NCBI RefSeq assembly: GCF_014646915.1
Contig: NZ_BMOE01000017.1
Location: 54,599 to 67,926, forward strand
Source of the DNA: Deinococcus aquiradiocola
GTDB taxonomy: Bacteria > Deinococcota > Deinococci > Deinococcales > Deinococcaceae
DNA: 13,328 nt
Reading direction: 5' to 3'
Positions 1 to 6,535 of this stretch are shown here, in pieces (position 1 is the stretch's first letter; each line of letters starts with the position of its first letter). Under the pieces are notes generated by a model. The model was not told where the DNA came from. It saw only the letters and a list, made by a program, of their open reading frames with translations, and made no database searches. Both the position numbers and the translations under genes were made by a program.

Positions 1-232
1 AGACCCGGACATTCCACCGACGAACAACGCAGCGGAACGGAGCCTGCGGACGGTGGTGATGGCGAGGAAGGTCTCGCCGTGCAGCAAGAACGCGGTGGGC
101 GCGCAGACGGACATACGGATCAAGTCCACGGTGGAGACCGCGCAACCGCGCGGTCTGGACCCCGTCGCGGTCCTGGCCGGCCTGATGCGCTGACCGGGTC
201 CTCGATCTTTCAGCCGACCGCTAATCACAGAC
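1..232 (+). mobile_element. Right end of an IS66-family element (partial, runs off the window start)
   Basis: Bases 2-232 match 5588-5818, the right end of the complete IS66-family copy in this window, with 9 differences in 231 positions. The segment ends in the same terminal repeat, CTAATCACAGAC at 221-232. Both copies have the same orientation. The left part lies outside the window, so whether this copy is complete and whether it has a target duplication cannot be judged. The 8 bases after it are TCCGGGGC. Confidence 0.9.
2..193 (+). CDS. tnpC: IS66-family transposase TnpC, C-terminal part (partial)
   Basis: The frame opened at base 2 encodes the last 63 residues of the transposase and ends at the TGA at 191-193. 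It keeps the region around the third catalytic acidic residue, the Glu in NNAAERSL. It differs from the full copy at five residues: Pro for Gln435, Ile for Met447, Gln-Pro for Arg457-Leu458, and Leu for Gln461. The Gln-Pro change comes from a 4-base hairpin-loop inversion. No stop or frameshift is visible, so this end could belong to an intact gene upstream. An ATG inside this sequence opens an unrelated frame that I treat as a shadow. Confidence 0.88.
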   Translation, partial: DPDIPPTNNAAERSLRTVVMARKVSPCSKNAVGAQTDIRIKSTVETAQPRGLDPVAVLAGLMR

Positions 233-385
233 TCCGGGGCTTGCATCCAGCGCTGGGTCAGCATGCTTGATCGCTCGGGAAGGTGTGACAGGCAAAGCTT
301 CCCACGGCTCTGCTCAACACACAAAAAGGTCAGGTACTGACGACCATCTCATATCTCTCCATATGCTCGTTCTGAAATTTATCCG

Positions 386-417
386 AGTTTGCCAATCGGA
401 TTAATATGTGGCAAACT
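386..417 (+). promoter_or_regulatory. Inverted repeat (operator-like) upstream of the binding-protein gene
   Basis: AGTTTGCCA (386-394) and TGGCAAACT (409-417) form a perfect 9-bp inverted repeat with a 14-nt spacer. A -10-like TAATAT at 402-407 lies between the arms, with only a weak -35 candidate near 379-384. A repressor bound here would cover the promoter. As the downstream gene is of iron-siderophore type, a metal-responsive regulator is plausible, but the sequence is not a canonical Fur box and no regulator is identified. The remaining 233-385 interval shows no gene. Confidence 0.45.
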
Positions 418-465
418 AGCGACGCTTCAATGTGCCGAACTGCCCCCAGAGATACAAGGAGAAGA

Positions 466-1401
466 ATGCGTGTAGTCCTATTTTTTCTGGCCCTTCTGAG
501 TGGAGGTTCAAGCCTCGCTCTCACCACCTATCCAGTGAGTATCACTCACAGTGCAGGCAGCACCATCGTCCGCACCAAACCAGTGCGGGTTGTCGCTCTC
601 GGGCCACACGCCCTCGACCTGCTTCTGTCCCTTGGAATTCAGCCCGTCGGCTATGGCGAGGCCTCCACCTACATCAAGACGCCTGCCTTCGGCTCACCGA
701 TCCGTGACATCCGCGTTCTGGGCAGCCGGGTGACTTCCAATCCTGTGAACGTGGGGGACCGGTTCAATCCCAGCCTGGAGATCCTGGCTTCGTTGAAGCC
801 AGACCTGATCGTCGGTGAAGATTACGCTGCTCAGGTTTACCCGCAACTGAGCCGCCTCGCCCCGACGCTGCTGTTCAAAGGGATAGACCGCAACGATTGG
901 CAGAAGACGCTGCCCCTCCTCGCCAAAGCGGTCGACCGTGAAGTCACCTACGCTCAAGTCCTGAAATCGTACACGGCGAATGTCCAGTCCACCCGCAGCG
1001 TCCTGGCCCCACGCTTCAAGAACCAGACGGTACTGGTGGTCTGGACGAGCGGCGGAGAAAGCAAGTACACCTTCAACGTCAGCAAGCGGAGCGACTGGAC
1101 CGGCGGCCTGCTGAGCGACCTGGGACTGAACGTGATCGACGGTGAAAAGGCTGACGCCGTGCTGAGCATCGAGGGTCTGGTGGCCTTGAACCCGGACGTG
1201 GTGCTCGTCCTGGCTGCCGGGAACAGTACGCCAACCCGCGCGCGTGCAGATTGGAACAGCACGGCCCTGACCAGCCGGTTACAGGCGACCCAGAAGGGCC
1301 AGGTCTATTTCCTCGATTATCATCTGTTTCGCCGTATTCGCGGACCGATTGCCGCTCAACTAATCGAGCGGCAACTTATCAAGGAAATGGCCCCGAACTG
1401 A
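466..1401 (+). CDS. ABC transporter substrate-binding protein, iron-siderophore (FhuD/FecB/BtuF-like) type
   Basis: This 311-residue protein has a hydrophobic N-terminal signal sequence (residues 2-18, likely cleaved after SSLA) and no lipobox, so it is predicted to be exported. The mature part has the class III periplasmic-binding fold pattern: the VRVVALGPHALDLLLSLGI first lobe, the SLEILASLKPDLIVGED motif, the long central helix region, and a second lobe with TVLVVW and LNPDVVLVL. These proteins deliver iron-siderophores, haem or cobalamin to an ABC importer. I chose the ATG at 466 because AAGGAG lies at 457-462 and a signal peptide follows at once. An ATG at 406 in the same frame lies inside the inverted repeat. 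No permease or ATPase gene is adjacent, so it is an orphan here. The ligand cannot be told from sequence. Confidence 0.85.
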   Translation: MRVVLFFLALLSGGSSLALTTYPVSITHSAGSTIVRTKPVRVVALGPHALDLLLSLGIQPVGYGEASTYIKTPAFGSPIRDIRVLGSRVTSNPVNVGDRFNPSLEILASLKPDLIVGEDYAAQVYPQLSRLAPTLLFKGIDRNDWQKTLPLLAKAVDREVTYAQVLKSYTANVQSTRSVLAPRFKNQTVLVVWTSGGESKYTFNVSKRSDWTGGLLSDLGLNVIDGEKADAVLSIEGLVALNPDVVLVLAAGNSTPTRARADWNSTALTSRLQATQKGQVYFLDYHLFRRIRGPIAAQLIERQLIKEMAPN

Positions 1402-1468
1402 AGAGGGCTGTACTGCTTCTCTCTGGTCTGGGTAGTCTCTTTCCTGATCTGAATGGACAGCCGAAAAG

Positions 1469-1501
1469 CCCCCCTGCCGCGCCGAAGCGCCAGCAGGGGG
1501 G
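1469..1501 (+). terminator. Rho-independent terminator-like hairpin after the binding-protein gene
   Basis: CCCCCCTGC (1469-1477) pairs with GCAGGGGGG (1493-1501). Inside, GCGC CGAA GCGC (1479-1490) adds a second stem, giving a long GC hairpin about 70 nt after the stop codon. The following bases (TTGATC) are a poor U-tract. On the opposite strand the hairpin is followed by CTTTT, so it may work better in that direction or both ways. Confidence 0.6.
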
Positions 1502-1569
1502 TTGATCATGTATGACGGTGCAAGCTGGCCGATAGGTTGTGTTGCCTTCCCCGGGAGAGCTGACCCTGG

Positions 1570-1815
1570 TGTGCCCCCTAAAAATGGAAGAAGCTGATGA
1601 GAGTCATTCGGATCTCCCCCGGTGGAGCACAAGGGCTTCCCTGGTGCGCTCCGGAAAGCGAGGATGACCTATGAAAGCAGGAATCTTTACTGAAGAGCAG
1701 ATCGTCGCCCTCCTCCAGAACGCTCAGAAGGGCGAAAAAACCGTGGAGGAGCTCTGCCGCGACCTCGGATGCAGTACCGCGTCCTTCTACACCTGGAAGA
1801 AGCGTTACGGCGACG
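1570..1815 (+). mobile_element. IS3-family element, left-end remnant
   Basis: The stretch begins with TGTGCCCCCTAAAAATGG at 1570, which resembles an IS3-family terminal repeat. OrfA follows 100 nt later. Similarity to OrfA stops around base 1815. No right end or OrfB follows on this strand, so only the left end survives. The exact left boundary is an estimate. Confidence 0.55.
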
Positions 1816-1952
1816 CCAGCGGGGACGGGCGTTCGGATGAGATGCGCAACGCGGGAGCCTCGAGAGGCTTCTTCCTGGAGCGGAGCCGAGAGGTGTTCTG
1901 CCGCGTCCTGAGGTGCGTGGCGATCTTGTGTAAGCGGGGCATGAGCGTCTGA
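1671..1952 (+). pseudogene. IS3-family OrfA (Transposase_8/HTH), truncated
   Basis: The first 47 codons encode the N-terminal helix-turn-helix of an IS3-family OrfA: MKAGIFTEEQIVALLQ, then VEELCRDLGCSTASFYTWKKRYG. OrfA binds the element ends and normally continues into a leucine-zipper region that leads by frameshift into OrfB. Here, after about residue 48, the reading frame runs into unrelated sequence (GDGRSDEMRNAG to the stop at 1952), with no zipper and no OrfB. I read this as a deletion or rearrangement junction near 1815. Residues after the junction are unlikely to mean anything. Confidence 0.72.
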
Positions 1953-2126
1953 AGTAGAATGTCGAACGTTTTCGTCAACAGCGTTCTTGTGCTGGATTTT
2001 TGGCCTTATGAAATTATAAATAATCAGGGTGATTGATCCTGTGGTTTCCGGATTCTCGGTGTGTCGAATCGCTGAACAAAGGAATAGCTCGTCATAAGGT
2101 AAGCACTCAAGGGAAGAACTGAAAAC

Positions 2127-2795
2127 GTGAAAAGGTTACTCGCAATCGGTATGCTGGCTCTTCTAAGTGCGGGAAGTGTTTATTCACAAAAGGTCGTGAG
2201 TGAGGTCGTACTCAAAGATTACCCAGGAATTATACAGATATCGCAGTCCGAACAAAAATACGGTGCCGGTAATGTCATTTATTCTTTTCCTTTTGAGGGC
2301 CTGCTCACCAATTTTGGCAACTTTGTGATCGAGAGCAGAGATGCTGACAGCTCGAGTGTGCGCTACCGAGTGAGCCAGGGCTCCGATACTTCTGGAGTGA
2401 TCAAATTGGCAAAACGCTCGAAGGATGATCTTATAAACGACGTTGAAGTGATGATGCTGTTTAAAGCAAACGGCAAAAGAAGTGATATTCGCGCTTATAG
2501 TTTTTTGGCGCAGCCGTTTATCAACTTTTGCGCGACTGCAAGACCCTGGATGACAAAGAAATCCGTCACATGGCTTGAGCGGGTGTCCGATCAGATTTTT
2601 GAAGCCTCGATAGCAAATCGTGACTTTTCATACTCCGAAAAGAAAGATCACGTATCAATTGCCGTTACCTTAAAATTAACTCCCCAGGGCAAGGTTTTAA
2701 ATGTACACACTGTCGTTGACAAGCTTCCCGGTCCCAGCTCACGCGTTACAGCCTGTACGTTTGGTGGAACGATACGAGAGACTGATTACAGATAA
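2127..2795 (+). CDS. Secreted protein of unknown function
   Basis: This 222-residue protein starts with a clear signal peptide, MKRLLAIGMLALLSAGSVYS, with likely cleavage before QKVV. I do not recognise the mature domain. It is rich in beta-prone stretches (GAGNVIYSFPFEGLL, VSIAVTLKLTPQGKVLNVHTVV) with a small number of cysteines (CATARPW, TACTFGG). The start is a GTG at 2127, with AGGGAAG about 10 nt upstream and the signal sequence directly behind it. The gene is AT-richer than its neighbours and uses codons such as AAA, ATA and TTA that are rare in the flanking genes, which suggests recent acquisition. The 174-nt gap before it contains a -10-like TATAAA at 2015-2020. It has no operon partner. 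Confidence 0.7.
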   Translation: MKRLLAIGMLALLSAGSVYSQKVVSEVVLKDYPGIIQISQSEQKYGAGNVIYSFPFEGLLTNFGNFVIESRDADSSSVRYRVSQGSDTSGVIKLAKRSKDDLINDVEVMMLFKANGKRSDIRAYSFLAQPFINFCATARPWMTKKSVTWLERVSDQIFEASIANRDFSYSEKKDHVSIAVTLKLTPQGKVLNVHTVVDKLPGPSSRVTACTFGGTIRETDYR

Positions 2796-3112
2796 ATCGA
2801 GTTGACTTTTCCTGGGTTTCAGGGAGCTGGGTAGAGATCAGTAGAATTGGATGACCATGAACTGGCTTCACTTGACGGACGACGCCAAGTGTTTTGAGAC
2901 TTAGTACCGATCAGCAGCATCCTTCAGCATACTGCTGGGGGCGATACTAAACTCACTGACAGAGTTCTCGGACGCACTTTATGACGCCTGCACAGGTCAA
3001 TAAAGCACTTGAAAGGCTTTCGCGAGGGCAGGTCAATGATGTTGTTGGGGGAAGCAGGTGATTTGAGATTAAATTCCCTGTGTAGGCGAGGCTTAATGTG
3101 AGAGAGTCGAAT
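2796..3112. other. Intergenic stretch, AT-rich, with one transposase scrap
   Basis: Over 300 nt separate the secreted-protein gene from the Imm11-type gene. Apart from the short possible IS1595-type scrap at 2857-2904, I see no gene, no clear terminator and no convincing promoter. Confidence 0.5.
2857..2904 (+). pseudogene. Possible N-terminal scrap of an IS1595-type transposase
   Basis: The ATG at 2857 opens 15 codons reading MNWLHLTDDAKCFET before a TAG. From memory this resembles the start of IS1595-type transposases, where the motif leads into VRELRWPxGVxCPHC. The similarity stops exactly at the TAG, with no zinc-ribbon cysteines after it. The match is short, so chance similarity is possible. 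Confidence 0.3.
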
Positions 3113-3817
3113 ATGTATTATGTATTAGCGGGCGACTGGTCAAAAATGCCCAATGAGAGCAGTATACCTCGTGTAGAGAAGCGTCTCATGTCTATGGATT
3201 TATTCATGGATGTTTGGTCTACCGAGCCATTAATGAAAAAATGGCCTGAAATAGAAGTTTCCATGACTAAGCGTACTGCAATGCTCGACTATCTAGCCAC
3301 GACTGGCGGGCTTGATATATGCAAACGAGCGATGTTTGGCGAAATCAGAAAATTAGATAGAAATATAGAGGAATTGCCAGTTAATGTAGTGGACAGAAAG
3401 TCAGGCGATAAAATTGACATCCCTTACGCTGTCCTCCATCCTCTATGTTCATTTAGAGCCTTCGATCTCAACAAATCCAGTCGGCGCTCTTCCGGAAAGA
3501 TCAAGACTCTGGTCCCAACTGAGGATTTATTGGCGAGTGAGATTCCTATCCTAAGTAGCTGGCTGATATGAACTGATGCATCTGCACCCTTGCTCGCTTT
3601 GCTTTCGGCTCCCCGTTTTTCCCTACTGGGGCGAAGGCGGGAACAGGATGAACCGAACGAGCCTCCACTCATGGACCAATCTTCACTAGCCAGCTACTTA
3701 AGAGACGATGAGCATTGGCTTATACTGGTAAGTGATCGACTAAAATCCCATTTAGAGGGTGCCGGTATCACTGGGTGTCGTTTTATTCATTTGGATTCGT
3801 ACGCCGCTGATAAGTGA
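3113..3817 (+). pseudogene. Imm11-family (DUF1629) immunity protein gene, interrupted by a small insertion
   Basis: The frame from the ATG at 3113 (MYYVLAGDWSKMP) reads to a TGA at 3569-3571. The same frame then resumes and ends at 3817 with a C-terminus typical of Imm11/DUF1629 proteins, ILVSDRLKSHLEGAGITGCRF. The first part also fits the family: a YYVL start, DYLATTGGLDICKR, a LPVNVVD strand, and IPYAVLHPLCSFRAFDL. Imm11 proteins neutralise polymorphic toxins. Removing 3561-3691 plus one AGCT copy (135 nt) restores a single 189-residue frame (LSSYLRDDEHW), about the normal family length. As it stands the gene would give a truncated product. A GTG at 3098 is an alternative start with no better RBS. 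No toxin gene is next to it. Confidence 0.65.
3561..3691. mobile_element. 131-bp MITE-like insertion inside the Imm11-type gene
   Basis: The segment begins GGCT and ends AGCC and is flanked by AGCT on both sides (3557-3560 and 3692-3695), as expected for a 4-bp target duplication. Because the target was palindromic, the visible inverted repeat is 13 bp: TAAGTAGCTGGCT (3552-3564) against AGCCAGCTACTTA (3688-3700). The inside holds a bulged hairpin around 3607-3640 (TTCG-CCCC against GGGG-CGAA) and no coding potential. Excision with one AGCT restores the host gene in frame. It may relate to the small non-coding repeats known from Deinococcus radiodurans. That is an inference. Confidence 0.6.
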
Positions 3818-3847
3818 ACAGGTTCTCCATTCTGTCCCTCGACCCTC

Positions 3848-3879
3848 AAGAGTCCGCCACACGGCGGGTTCTTTGCTTT
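3848..3879 (+). terminator. Rho-independent terminator of the Imm11-type gene
   Basis: AAGAGTCCGCC (3848-3858), loop ACAC, and GGCGGGTTCTT (3863-3873) form an 11-bp stem with two G-T wobbles, followed by a T-rich tail to 3879. It lies 31 nt after the stop of the Imm11-type gene. Confidence 0.78.
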
Positions 3880-4060
3880 ACAGCCGGGAGAGGCAGCCCG
3901 GGGCTGTCATGTGGGTGCCCTCGAGCGCGACCCGGATCTTGTGCAGGCCAATCTCTTCACCCTGAGCCTTGAGTGCCTGATACAGCAGCCGGTACCCGGA
4001 GGTGGGGTGCTGCAATGCTGTAGGGCAGCATCTTCTCATAGAGCGCGTCACAGCACTGCC
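3878..4060 (-). pseudogene. IS3-family OrfB scrap (HTH_21 region)
   Basis: On the minus strand an open stretch of 60 codons contains HPTSGYRLLYQALKAQGEEI followed by GLHKIRVALEG. This is the pattern of the HTH_21 region near the N-terminus of IS3-family OrfB, usually H-P-x-Y-G-Y-R-R-I-x-x-x-L. It stops at a TAA (3878-3880) with no DDE integrase core after it, and an in-frame stop lies directly upstream at 4061-4063. It is therefore a small relic. It is on the opposite strand from the OrfA relic at 1671, so the two need not come from the same insertion. The 4061-4292 stretch shows no recognisable gene. Confidence 0.5.
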
Positions 4061-4292
4061 TTATGGCACAGCGCGCCGGCGCGCTGTGCTGATGGTCCGG
4101 CAGCCGCCAGGAGGGCACGCTGGCGTACGGAGCGAACCGACGCAAGCCGAGTTGGGGTCGGCTCTGCCGGAGGACGATCAGATCAATCAGCGTCAGAGCC
4201 GCCGCACTTGCAGCCAAGCGTCCTCTCCTGTGGAGCTGTGCCAGTGATGGGCGCTGTTCTGGCCAAGACTGCTCATCAGCTTCGTCCATAAA

Positions 4293-4300
4293 ACTGCGCC
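4293..4300. repeat. Target-site duplication, left copy (ACTGCGCC)
   Basis: ACTGCGCC directly precedes the left terminal repeat and recurs at 5819-5826 directly after the right one. Eight bp is the usual duplication length for IS66-family elements. Confidence 0.9.
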
Positions 4301-4312
4301 GTCTGTGATTAG
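4301..4312 (+). repeat. Left terminal inverted repeat of the IS66-family element
   Basis: GTCTGTGATTAG is the exact reverse complement of 5807-5818. The match extends two more bases with one mismatch. Confidence 0.9.
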
Positions 4313-4360
4313 TGCCCCCCTGAGTGCCCGGCTTTCCCACCGGGCACTCTTGCCGCTACC

Positions 4361-5779
4361 ATGCTGTCCATGGCTTCCAAAGTGACTGAGAACGATCTCT
4401 CCGAGATCGTCCGTCGCCAGGCTGAGCAGATCGACCAGTTGATCGCGCAGAACACCGCACTCCAAGCTGAAATTGCCCGTCTGAAGAAGCGCATCGAAGA
4501 ACTGGAACGAAGGGCCCGCAAGTATGCCGCTCCCTTCAGCCGGGAGAAGCAGACTGCCGATCCCAAGTCACCAGGACGCCGTCCTGGTGAAGGATCCTTC
4601 GCGCACAAGGCCCCACCCACGCCAGCGCAGATCACGGCGACCGTGCAGGTCGACACGCCCAACACCTGTCCTCGATGTGGGTTTACGGGGCCACTGATCT
4701 TCACCCGTCAGGACAAGGCCTGGGTCACGGAACTCGTCCCCCAAAACGCCATGCAGGTCACCGAGTACCACGTGCCCGTCATGGAATGCCCGCAGTGTCA
4801 CCACGCGGTGCGTGGTGACCACCCCGACCTGAAGAGTGATCAGGTGGGCGCGACCTCTCATCGACTCGGACCCGTCCTGCATGCCACCCTTCAGACTCTC
4901 CATCACGAGCTGGGCCTCCCGGTCCGCCGCATCGGTCGGGTCATGGACCTCCTGGGCGGCCTTCAGATCACGCAGGGGGCGATCACGCAAGCCGCACAGC
5001 GGCTTGCTGCCGACGGAAGCGCCCTGGCTGCCCACGTCGATGCCTTACAGACACAGATTCAGCAGGCGCCCTATGTGCATCACGACGATACCGGCTGGCG
5101 GATCGGCACCCAGAACGCCTGGGTGGGCACCTTCCGGAGTGCGGACACCGTGGTGTTCCGCGCGAACCTGCGGCATACCAATGTGGAAGTCCGGGAAGGG
5201 CTGGGGCGGAACTTCGCGGGTGTGCTGGTCAGCGACCGCTTCTCGTCCTATGACAGCCGCTTCCTGCAGGACGTCCAGCAGCAGAAGTGCCTGGCGCACC
5301 TGATCCGCAACGCGGATGAGGTCGCCGCTGGAGAGCAGGGTCGACCTGGGCGGGGAGAGCTGTACGGGCAGCGGGTCGCACAGGTCTTCCGGGACGGCAT
5401 CCGACTCCACCGGAACGTGACGAAGGGAGTGTGCACGCGGGAAGAGTATGCGCAGCAGGGTGAGTGTCTCACCCTGCGTCTGGACGCCCTGCTGAATCGG
5501 GCACCACTGAAGTCGAAGGCGAACGAGCGACTCCGGTTGGGCATCCTGAAACAGAGCGTGCTGGACCGGTTGTGGCGATTCCTGAAGGACCCGGACATTC
5601 CACCGACGAACAACGCCGCGGAACGGAGCCTGCGGACGGTGGTGATGGCGAGGAAGGTCTCGCAGTGCAGCAAGAACGCGGTGGGTGCGCAGACGGACAT
5701 GCGGATCAAGTCCACGGTGGAGACCGCGCGGTTGCGCGGTCAGGACCCCGTCGCGGTCCTGGCCGGCCTGATGCGCTGA
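4361..5779 (+). CDS. tnpC: IS66-family transposase (TnpC)
   Basis: This 472-residue DDE transposase has the full IS66 domain order. Residues 10-52 form a coiled coil (VRRQAEQIDQLIAQNTALQ onward). A zinc-binding domain has CPRC at 103-106 and CPQC at 143-146. The DDE core has Asp242 or Asp243 in HHDDTGW, Asp292 in LVSDRFSSYD and Glu421 in NNAAERSL. A C-terminal tail ends PVAVLAGLMR. It cuts and joins the element ends to move the IS. The start could be the ATG at 4361 or the one at 4370, three codons later. Neither has a strong ribosome binding site, as is common for transposases. No stop or frameshift is visible. Confidence 0.95.
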   Translation: MLSMASKVTENDLSEIVRRQAEQIDQLIAQNTALQAEIARLKKRIEELERRARKYAAPFSREKQTADPKSPGRRPGEGSFAHKAPPTPAQITATVQVDTPNTCPRCGFTGPLIFTRQDKAWVTELVPQNAMQVTEYHVPVMECPQCHHAVRGDHPDLKSDQVGATSHRLGPVLHATLQTLHHELGLPVRRIGRVMDLLGGLQITQGAITQAAQRLAADGSALAAHVDALQTQIQQAPYVHHDDTGWRIGTQNAWVGTFRSADTVVFRANLRHTNVEVREGLGRNFAGVLVSDRFSSYDSRFLQDVQQQKCLAHLIRNADEVAAGEQGRPGRGELYGQRVAQVFRDGIRLHRNVTKGVCTREEYAQQGECLTLRLDALLNRAPLKSKANERLRLGILKQSVLDRLWRFLKDPDIPPTNNAAERSLRTVVMARKVSQCSKNAVGAQTDMRIKSTVETARLRGQDPVAVLAGLMR

Positions 5780-5806
5780 CCGGGTCCTCGATCTTTCAGC
5801 CGACCG

Positions 5807-5818
5807 CTAATCACAGAC
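5807..5818 (-). repeat. Right terminal inverted repeat of the IS66-family element
   Basis: CTAATCACAGAC mirrors the left repeat at 4301-4312. The same 12 bases end the partial copy at 221-232. Confidence 0.9.
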
Positions 5819-5826
5819 ACTGCGCC
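5819..5826. repeat. Target-site duplication, right copy (ACTGCGCC)
   Basis: This is identical to 4293-4300 and sits directly outside the right terminal repeat. Confidence 0.9.
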
Positions 5827-5875
5827 CTCCCAACGGCACTCGAGACCTTAACGGGGAATTTCGGGCGATTGAGGA

Positions 5876-5893
5876 CTGTCTTGGCGAAGACAG
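5876..5893. promoter_or_regulatory. Perfect 7-bp hairpin upstream of the DUF1349 gene
   Basis: CTGTCTT, loop GGCG, AAGACAG form a perfect palindrome 35 nt before the DUF1349 start codon. It could be an operator or a leader hairpin. A similar sequence occurs in inverted orientation at 4251-4271, on the other side of the IS66 insertion. No function can be assigned. Confidence 0.3.
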
Positions 5894-5928
5894 CGCGGCC
5901 TCCTCTCATCACGGCGTAGCATGGCTGC

Positions 5929-6492
5929 ATGGCTTCCTGGACCGAACTCGAATGGTTGAACGCACCGCGCTGGCAGGTCGACGGTGAGACGCTCGTCGTG
6001 ACGACGGACGCCCACACCGATTTCTGGCGGGAGACCCACTACGGCTTCGTCCGGGACAGCGGCCACTTCTTGCACGCCGCGGTCCAGGGGGAGTTCACCG
6101 CCCAGGTGCGGGTGCAGGGGTCGTACCGCTCGCTGTATGACCAGGCGGGGCTGATGGTCCGGGCGGACGAAGCCCACTGGGTGAAGACCGGTGTGGAGTT
6201 CGTGGGCCATCAGCAGCTCAGCGCGGTCGTCACGCGGCCCTACAGCGACTGGAACGTCCGGCCGGTAGGCTCCCCGGCGTGGGTGGAGCTCCGGATGACC
6301 CGGCGCGGGAATGCCCTGAGCGTGCAGACCCGGCTGCCAGGAGAGGACTGGCAGCTGCTGCGCCTGACCTTCTGGCCGCCAGACCTGTCCGTATCGGTCG
6401 GAATCTACGCCTGCAGTCCGGGCGACGCTGGCTTCGAAGTGCGCTTCAGTGACTTCAGTGTTCAGGGACCCGCAGACGGCCCTCTCTACTGA
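5929..6492 (+). CDS. DUF1349 domain protein (concanavalin A-like fold)
   Basis: This 187-residue protein is essentially one DUF1349 domain, a beta-sandwich of the concanavalin A-like lectin/glucanase superfamily. Diagnostic stretches are LVVTTDAHTDFWRETHYG, FTAQVRVQGSYRSLYDQAG, LMVRADEAHWVKTGVEFV, WVELRMTRRGNALSVQT and the closing VGIYACSPGDAGFEVRFSDF. It has no signal peptide or membrane segment, so it is probably cytosolic. The family includes yeast Ree1, linked to enolase regulation, and many uncharacterised bacterial proteins thought to bind carbohydrate. The substrate is unknown. The ATG at 5929 is preferred because it starts directly before the conserved WTELEW strand. It has no clear RBS. 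The nearest -10-like box, TAGCAT at 5917-5922, suggests a very short leader. Confidence 0.85.
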   Translation: MASWTELEWLNAPRWQVDGETLVVTTDAHTDFWRETHYGFVRDSGHFLHAAVQGEFTAQVRVQGSYRSLYDQAGLMVRADEAHWVKTGVEFVGHQQLSAVVTRPYSDWNVRPVGSPAWVELRMTRRGNALSVQTRLPGEDWQLLRLTFWPPDLSVSVGIYACSPGDAGFEVRFSDFSVQGPADGPLY

Positions 6493-6535
6493 GCCGTGGT
6501 AAGGGTCGCACGAGGGTTCGCGTGGGAATCTGTGC

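Larger units (their letters stand above)
4301..5818 (+). mobile_element. Complete IS66-family insertion sequence, ISBst12-like single-gene type
   Basis: The 1518-bp element has terminal inverted repeats GTCTGTGATTAG (4301-4312) and CTAATCACAGAC (5807-5818) and an 8-bp duplication of ACTGCGCC on both sides. It carries one gene, the DDE transposase, and lacks the tnpA and tnpB accessory genes of classical IS66 elements, as in the ISBst12 subgroup. Intact ends, an unbroken transposase gene and perfect target duplication point to recent insertion and possible activity. A second copy's right end lies at 1-232. Confidence 0.93.

Noticed and set aside
406..465. Upstream ATG giving a 20-residue longer binding protein
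   Set aside because: It lies inside the inverted repeat and puts a charged stretch before the signal peptide. The ATG at 466 has AAGGAG in place.
3569..3571. In-frame TGA read as selenocysteine
   Set aside because: There is no SECIS-like context in a selenoprotein family. An insertion with AGCT duplications explains the stop better.
3552..3700. Simple inversion of the segment between the 13-bp repeats
   Set aside because: Inverting 3565-3687 also gives a TGA soon after the left repeat, so it does not restore the gene. Excision does.
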